In this document: piece by piece, positions 38,523 through 40,610 of the stretch
Position numbering within the stretch: the stretch's first letter is position 1
Layout: each line of letters opens with the position of its first letter
IMG/VR virus record: IMGVR_UViG_3300010368_000031
Location: 1-40,610 of that record
DNA from: a virus
DNA: 40,610 nt
Strand: one strand, 5' to 3'
Program-made: the position numbers and the translations under genes
Notes under the pieces: generated by a model
What the model saw: only the letters and a program-made list of their open reading frames with translations
Databases searched by the model: none
Told to the model about the DNA's origin: nothing

Positions 38523-38809
38523 TCGTATTCGTCCTTTCCTATATCCTGACCCCGCGTCCAAATCTTGCGGTAGTCGTATGGGTGTCCGTTCAACTCGCCT
38601 TGGAGCGGGAGCCACCTATCCAGCAGTTCTCCCGTGTCGGGGTCGAGGGGGAGAGGCCGATAGATGCGCGCCGGGAGCCACGGGCCGCGACGTTTGAAGC
38701 GAAGTTTGAAAAATCCCTCTCGGGGGAACTCGGCTTGCCCGCGTTTCGCCATGTCGATGTATTGGGAGAAATCGACGGCGACCCAATCAATCCTCTCAGC
38801 CTCTGGCAT
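38489..38809 (-). CDS. Hypothetical protein, 106 aa
   Basis: ATG 38809 follows GGAGG with good spacing. Protein-like sequence with F-F-K-L-R-F-K-R-R-G-P-W-L-P-A-R-I-Y-R and W-L-P-L-Q-G-E-L-N-G, ending in an acidic/aromatic helix. Its end overlaps ERF by 34 bases. The upstream gene's frame runs through much of it (38590-38809). Function unknown. Confidence 0.65.
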   Translation of the reverse strand: MPEAERIDWVAVDFSQYIDMAKRGQAEFPREGFFKLRFKRRGPWLPARIYRPLPLDPDTGELLDRWLPLQGELNGHPYDYRKIWTRGQDIGKDEYEWLTALSAIRK

Positions 38810-38910
38810 CGTTCTGCCTCCATGTCTGCAATCTCTGCAGCCCACTCCGGTTCAATGGCGTCGGACAGATAGTCATATATCGCATCGAACACAGCTTGTC
38901 GGTCCGCCAT
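38590..38910 (-). CDS. Hypothetical protein, 106 aa, with a long 3' overlap
   Basis: ATG 38910 follows GGAGG. The first 43 residues (M-A-D-R-Q-A-V-F-D-A-I-Y-D-Y-L) look like a real helical protein. The remainder overlaps the next gene by 220 bases and turns S/P/R-rich, like an out-of-frame reading. It may be a gene extended by loss of its stop or by a frameshift. Confidence 0.45.
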   Translation of the reverse strand: MADRQAVFDAIYDYLSDAIEPEWAAEIADMEAERCQRLRGLIGSPSISPNTSTWRNAGKPSSPERDFSNFASNVAARGSRRASIGLSPSTPTRENCWIGGSRSKAS

Positions 38911-38911
38911 C

Positions 38912-39088
38912 TCAACCTCCATAGGTGAAGTGTAGCGCCGCGCATATGACCACCAGGAACACGGCACAAATCGGCAGCATCCGTTTCAGGATAAAGTCCC
39001 GGAGCCACACGGCGTCCTCTTCCTGCCAGTCGATGTGATCGTCCGGCTCGTCGATGGCGGGTCGGTTGGCTGTCATGGGCTTGGGCAT
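38912..39088 (-). CDS. Small single-span membrane protein, 58 aa
   Basis: ATG 39088 overlaps the upstream stop (TGATG) after GGGAGGGGAG. The acidic N-terminus (D-E-P-D-D-H-I-D-W-Q-E-E-D) is followed by one membrane span I-C-A-V-F-L-V-V-I-C-A-A-L. Unknown early function. Confidence 0.6.
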   Translation of the reverse strand: MPKPMTANRPAIDEPDDHIDWQEEDAVWLRDFILKRMLPICAVFLVVICAALHFTYGG

Positions 39089-39531
39089 CACTCCCCTCCC
39101 TTGAAGGGGGCGAGGGCGGCGCTGGCGTCTTCAACATCACCCCCAATAAACGGCATAAGGCTGGGCGGGATTACCGAAACCAGCGCCTCCAACGCCTCCA
39201 CCAGCCGCTGCACCGCCCCGCTCTCCAGATCGGCAGTGGGGATGCCCTCACAGGCGTTGACACAGGCGACGATACGGCGGGCGTTGGCCTCGGCTGTCTC
39301 AGACTGAATGCTGCCGTACGCCAGCTTCTTCATGGTTGGTACGGCGTGTGCCCCAAGATAATCGGGGGAGCACTCATTCCCGTGACCATCCTCGAACTTG
39401 AAGCCGGGAAACTCATCGCCCCACTCGCCGTGAGTCACGGTCGCTATAGGCGCGTCGTCACCCCAAACCATACCGCATGGGCACTCACCGTCCTTGCATG
39501 CTTTCCACGGCTCTCTCGTATGCTCGCTCAT
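39088..39531 (-). CDS. Hypothetical early protein, 147 aa
   Basis: Begins M-S-E-H-T-R-E-P-W-K and has C-P-C-G near residue 18. It ends with E-A-N-A-R-R-I-V-A-C-V-N-A-C-E-G-I-P, a phrase common in small early proteins of many phages, followed by an L-V-E-A-L-E-A-L-V helix. Function unknown, although the pattern is widespread in phage early regions. Confidence 0.7.
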   Translation of the reverse strand: MSEHTREPWKACKDGECPCGMVWGDDAPIATVTHGEWGDEFPGFKFEDGHGNECSPDYLGAHAVPTMKKLAYGSIQSETAEANARRIVACVNACEGIPTADLESGAVQRLVEALEALVSVIPPSLMPFIGGDVEDASAALAPFKGGE

Positions 39532-39546
39532 CCTGCGCTCCTGTCT

Positions 39547-39690
39547 CTAAGCCGCTTCCGGCTGTTCGTGTTGCTCGATAACCCGGCGCTCATGCTGCCT
39601 GACGACTTCCCATGCCTCGTCAATCAACTGGACGGCAGAGGGGAAGTGTTGCGAATTGGCGAGGATGGCGAGGGCGTCGAGATACGACAT
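39547..39690 (-). CDS. Small helical protein, 47 aa
   Basis: ATG 39690 overlaps the preceding stop (TGATG). One amphipathic helical sequence (L-D-A-L-A-I-L-A-N, A-W-E-V-V-R-Q-H-E-R-R). Unknown; supported by coupling. Confidence 0.5.
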   Translation of the reverse strand: MSYLDALAILANSQHFPSAVQLIDEAWEVVRQHERRVIEQHEQPEAA

Positions 39691-39932
39691 CACGCCGCCT
39701 CCTGTTCGAAGAACTCGGTAAGCGCCGCGTCCTTGATGTCGTCGTGAACGCTCTTGAGTTCGGTTGCACGAAACGGGCGCATCGACAGCGCGGACGGATC
39801 GACCGGCTCGCCGCTCAACGTGCATTCGTAGTCGTACACGTAGAAGGCATTCGCACCCTCGCTGCGTATCTCCGCAGAAACCTCAAGGTCGATGCCCTCG
39901 CAGAGGGTGTAGGTGAAGTCGATGGTGTGCAT
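39690..39932 (-). CDS. Hypothetical early protein, 80 aa
   Basis: The start is ATG 39932, with GTG 39935 also in frame; it overlaps the stop of the first operon gene. A beta-rich protein (D-F-T-Y-T-L, L-E-V-S-A-E-I, F-Y-V-Y-D-Y-E) with a C-terminal helix. No family recognised. Confidence 0.6.
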   Translation of the reverse strand: MHTIDFTYTLCEGIDLEVSAEIRSEGANAFYVYDYECTLSGEPVDPSALSMRPFRATELKSVHDDIKDAALTEFFEQEAA

Positions 39933-40198
39933 CACTCACCCCGTGCCTTCGGCCAATAGCGCCCATTGAATGACAGGCGGCCAATATGCCGTCCGTCGCG
40001 GTAGACGTCGGCGCGTTTGAGGTTACCGCTTCCGAAGTCCTGAGCAACGCGGAAAACCTCGTATGCCGCCTGAACCTGCTCAATGCTGTTGAGCGCCTTG
40101 TGATGATACGGCGGGATATTCGGTTCGCGGTTCGGATGCCCGACCGGAAAATCATGGTTCGGACGTGTTTCAATGATTAATTCGTAGCCGGTGGTCAT
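39932..40198 (-). CDS. First gene of the leftward operon, 88 aa
   Basis: ATG 40198 follows AGGAGAGAG. The protein starts M-T-T-G-Y-E-L-I-I-E and has a central helix E-Q-V-Q-A-A-Y-E-V-F and a G-R-H-I-G-R-L-S-F-N-G-R end. It has no helix-turn-helix, so it is not an obvious repressor, although it occupies the first position after the leftward promoter. Confidence 0.65.
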   Translation of the reverse strand: MTTGYELIIETRPNHDFPVGHPNREPNIPPYHHKALNSIEQVQAAYEVFRVAQDFGSGNLKRADVYRDGRHIGRLSFNGRYWPKARGE

Positions 40199-40223
40199 GT
40201 CTCTCTCCTGTGTTGATAGCGCC

Positions 40224-40252
40224 ACAATACGATTGCCGTAACACCACGTCAA
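40224..40252 (-). promoter_or_regulatory. Leftward early promoter
   Basis: On the minus strand TTGACG (40252-40247) and TATTGT (40229-40224) are 17 bases apart. Transcription would begin near 40217 and run into the leftward operon. It is arranged back to back with the rightward promoter, sharing the 32-base interval between their -35 boxes. Confidence 0.75.
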
Positions 40253-40306
40253 TAGAAAAATACCGATGGCGTAGATTTTTATTGTTGACGGCGCAGTACG
40301 ATCAAC
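40247..40306. promoter_or_regulatory. Likely operator region between the divergent promoters
   Basis: CGTCAATAGAAAAAT (40247-40261) and ATTTTTATTGTTGACG (40275-40290) form an imperfect inverted repeat spanning both -35 boxes. A second inverted pair, GTTGA (40284-40288) and TCAAC (40302-40306), spans the rightward promoter, and another GTTGA is at 40212. The small helix-turn-helix protein encoded next is the natural candidate to bind here. Confidence 0.6.
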
Positions 40307-40313
40307 GTATAGA
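40285..40313 (+). promoter_or_regulatory. Rightward early promoter
   Basis: TTGACG (40285-40290) and TATAGA (40308-40313) are 17 bases apart. Transcription would start near 40320 and enter the helix-turn-helix gene at 40334 and then the whole early operon across the window junction. Confidence 0.8.
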
Positions 40314-40333
40314 TGGTGGCAGGAGATTTACAC

Positions 40334-40561
40334 ATGGCAAAATGCACTACCGTTTCCGACATCGTTGAACGCTGCGGCGGGCTTACCGCACTGGCGCGGG
40401 AGTTGGGCCACAAGCACCCGACGACGGTGCAGAACTGGTCCGAGAAAAACCGCATTCCGCGCTGGCGCTGGTTCGAGTTGCGCCCCGTCCTTGACCGTTT
40501 GGGCGTCAAGGTTAGCGAATCGGATGTGGAGCGGCTCTCGCAAAAGAAGGTGCAAGCATGA
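40334..40561 (+). CDS. Cro/YdaS-like helix-turn-helix regulator, 75 aa
   Basis: ATG 40334 follows AGGAG. The protein has a helix-turn-helix: R-C-G-G-L-T-A-L-A-R-E-L-G-H, turn, T-V-Q-N-W-S-E-K-N-R-I-P-R-W-R-W. This resembles Cro-like and YdaS-type phage regulators, where the W-x-x-x-N-R-I-P segment is typical. First gene of the rightward operon, directly after its promoter and operator-like repeats, so autoregulation and repression of the leftward promoter are likely. The gene overlaps the next as ATGA. The last part is repeated at the window start. Confidence 0.82.
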   Translation: MAKCTTVSDIVERCGGLTALARELGHKHPTTVQNWSEKNRIPRWRWFELRPVLDRLGVKVSESDVERLSQKKVQA

Positions 40562-40610
40562 AGATCGACCGCCTCAAGCAGATGGCCACCGAACTGGAAG
40601 ACGCCTTCCG
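40485..40610. repeat. Terminal redundancy of the window (copy 2)
   Basis: Same 126-base stretch as 1-126, with T instead of C at the two variable positions (40492 and 40498). It joins the helix-turn-helix gene to the GapR-like gene across the circle. Confidence 0.93.
40558..40610 (+). CDS. 5' part of the GapR-like gene (complete at 74-565)
   Basis: The first 17 codons of the gene complete at 74-565, cut by the window end. It is a duplicate caused by linearising a circle, not a second gene. Confidence 0.85.
   Translation, partial: MKIDRLKQMATELEDAF

Overview
The window is almost certainly one complete circular (or circularly permuted) genome of a short-tailed phage of about 40.5 kb. Bases 1-126 reappear at 40485-40610 with only two differences, both synonymous third-codon changes, so about 40,484 bp are unique and the cut falls inside a small helix-turn-helix gene. 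The virion set points to a podovirus: terminase, P22-like portal, acidic scaffold, N4-gp56-like major capsid protein, head-tail adaptor, nozzle-like protein and three long ejection-type proteins, with no tape measure, tube or sheath. The host is probably an alphaproteobacterium. The phage carries homologues of GcrA and apparently GapR, two alphaproteobacterial chromosome and cell-cycle regulators, and its small proteins and GC-rich codon use fit that group.

Layout. Two face-to-face-spaced divergent promoters lie at 40224-40313. The rightward early operon (40334 to end, continuing 1-5987) holds a Cro-like protein, a GapR-like protein, an SNF2-type helicase with a translationally coupled DNA methyltransferase, RusA, a GcrA-like protein, a replication-type domain protein and several small genes, nearly all joined by ATGA or TGATG overlaps. 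A strong TTGACA-17-TACAAT promoter at 6006-6034 opens the late region. Its first product is a structured RNA with a 110-nt tRNA-like domain (6094-6203) that resembles the tRNA-like part of tmRNA. Then come terminase, capsid and a three-gene glycosylation/methylation island (13168-15684). After these lie tail adaptor and nozzle, an independently transcribed lipoprotein, ejection proteins, tail fibre, a sialate-esterase-like tail enzyme, a lysis cassette (26560-28083), a phosphoesterase, an HNH nuclease and two small genes.

The leftward operon (40198 down to 30379) carries small early genes, then ERF annealing protein, SSB, an HNH homing-type nuclease, NinB and a DUF968-like HNH protein. A 3,301-bp insertion follows at 32587-35887, and then zinc-ribbon and small proteins, a C5 cytosine methyltransferase and a string of minute membrane proteins.

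The most notable features are these. (1) The 3.3-kb insertion contains only a tyrosine recombinase and a solitary type III Mod-like methyltransferase. It is bounded by 49-bp direct repeats, and its precise loss would rejoin two small phage genes with the same TGATG overlap used throughout the operon. (2) The tmRNA-like mini RNA has the G3-U70 alanine identity pair. (3) GcrA-like and GapR-like regulators are carried together with three DNA methyltransferases. (4) A 203-codon second frame lies inside the cytosine methyltransferase. No CI-type repressor or native integrase was recognised; the only integrase belongs to the insertion, so lysogeny by the phage itself is not supported. All family calls were made by eye from the translated sequence.
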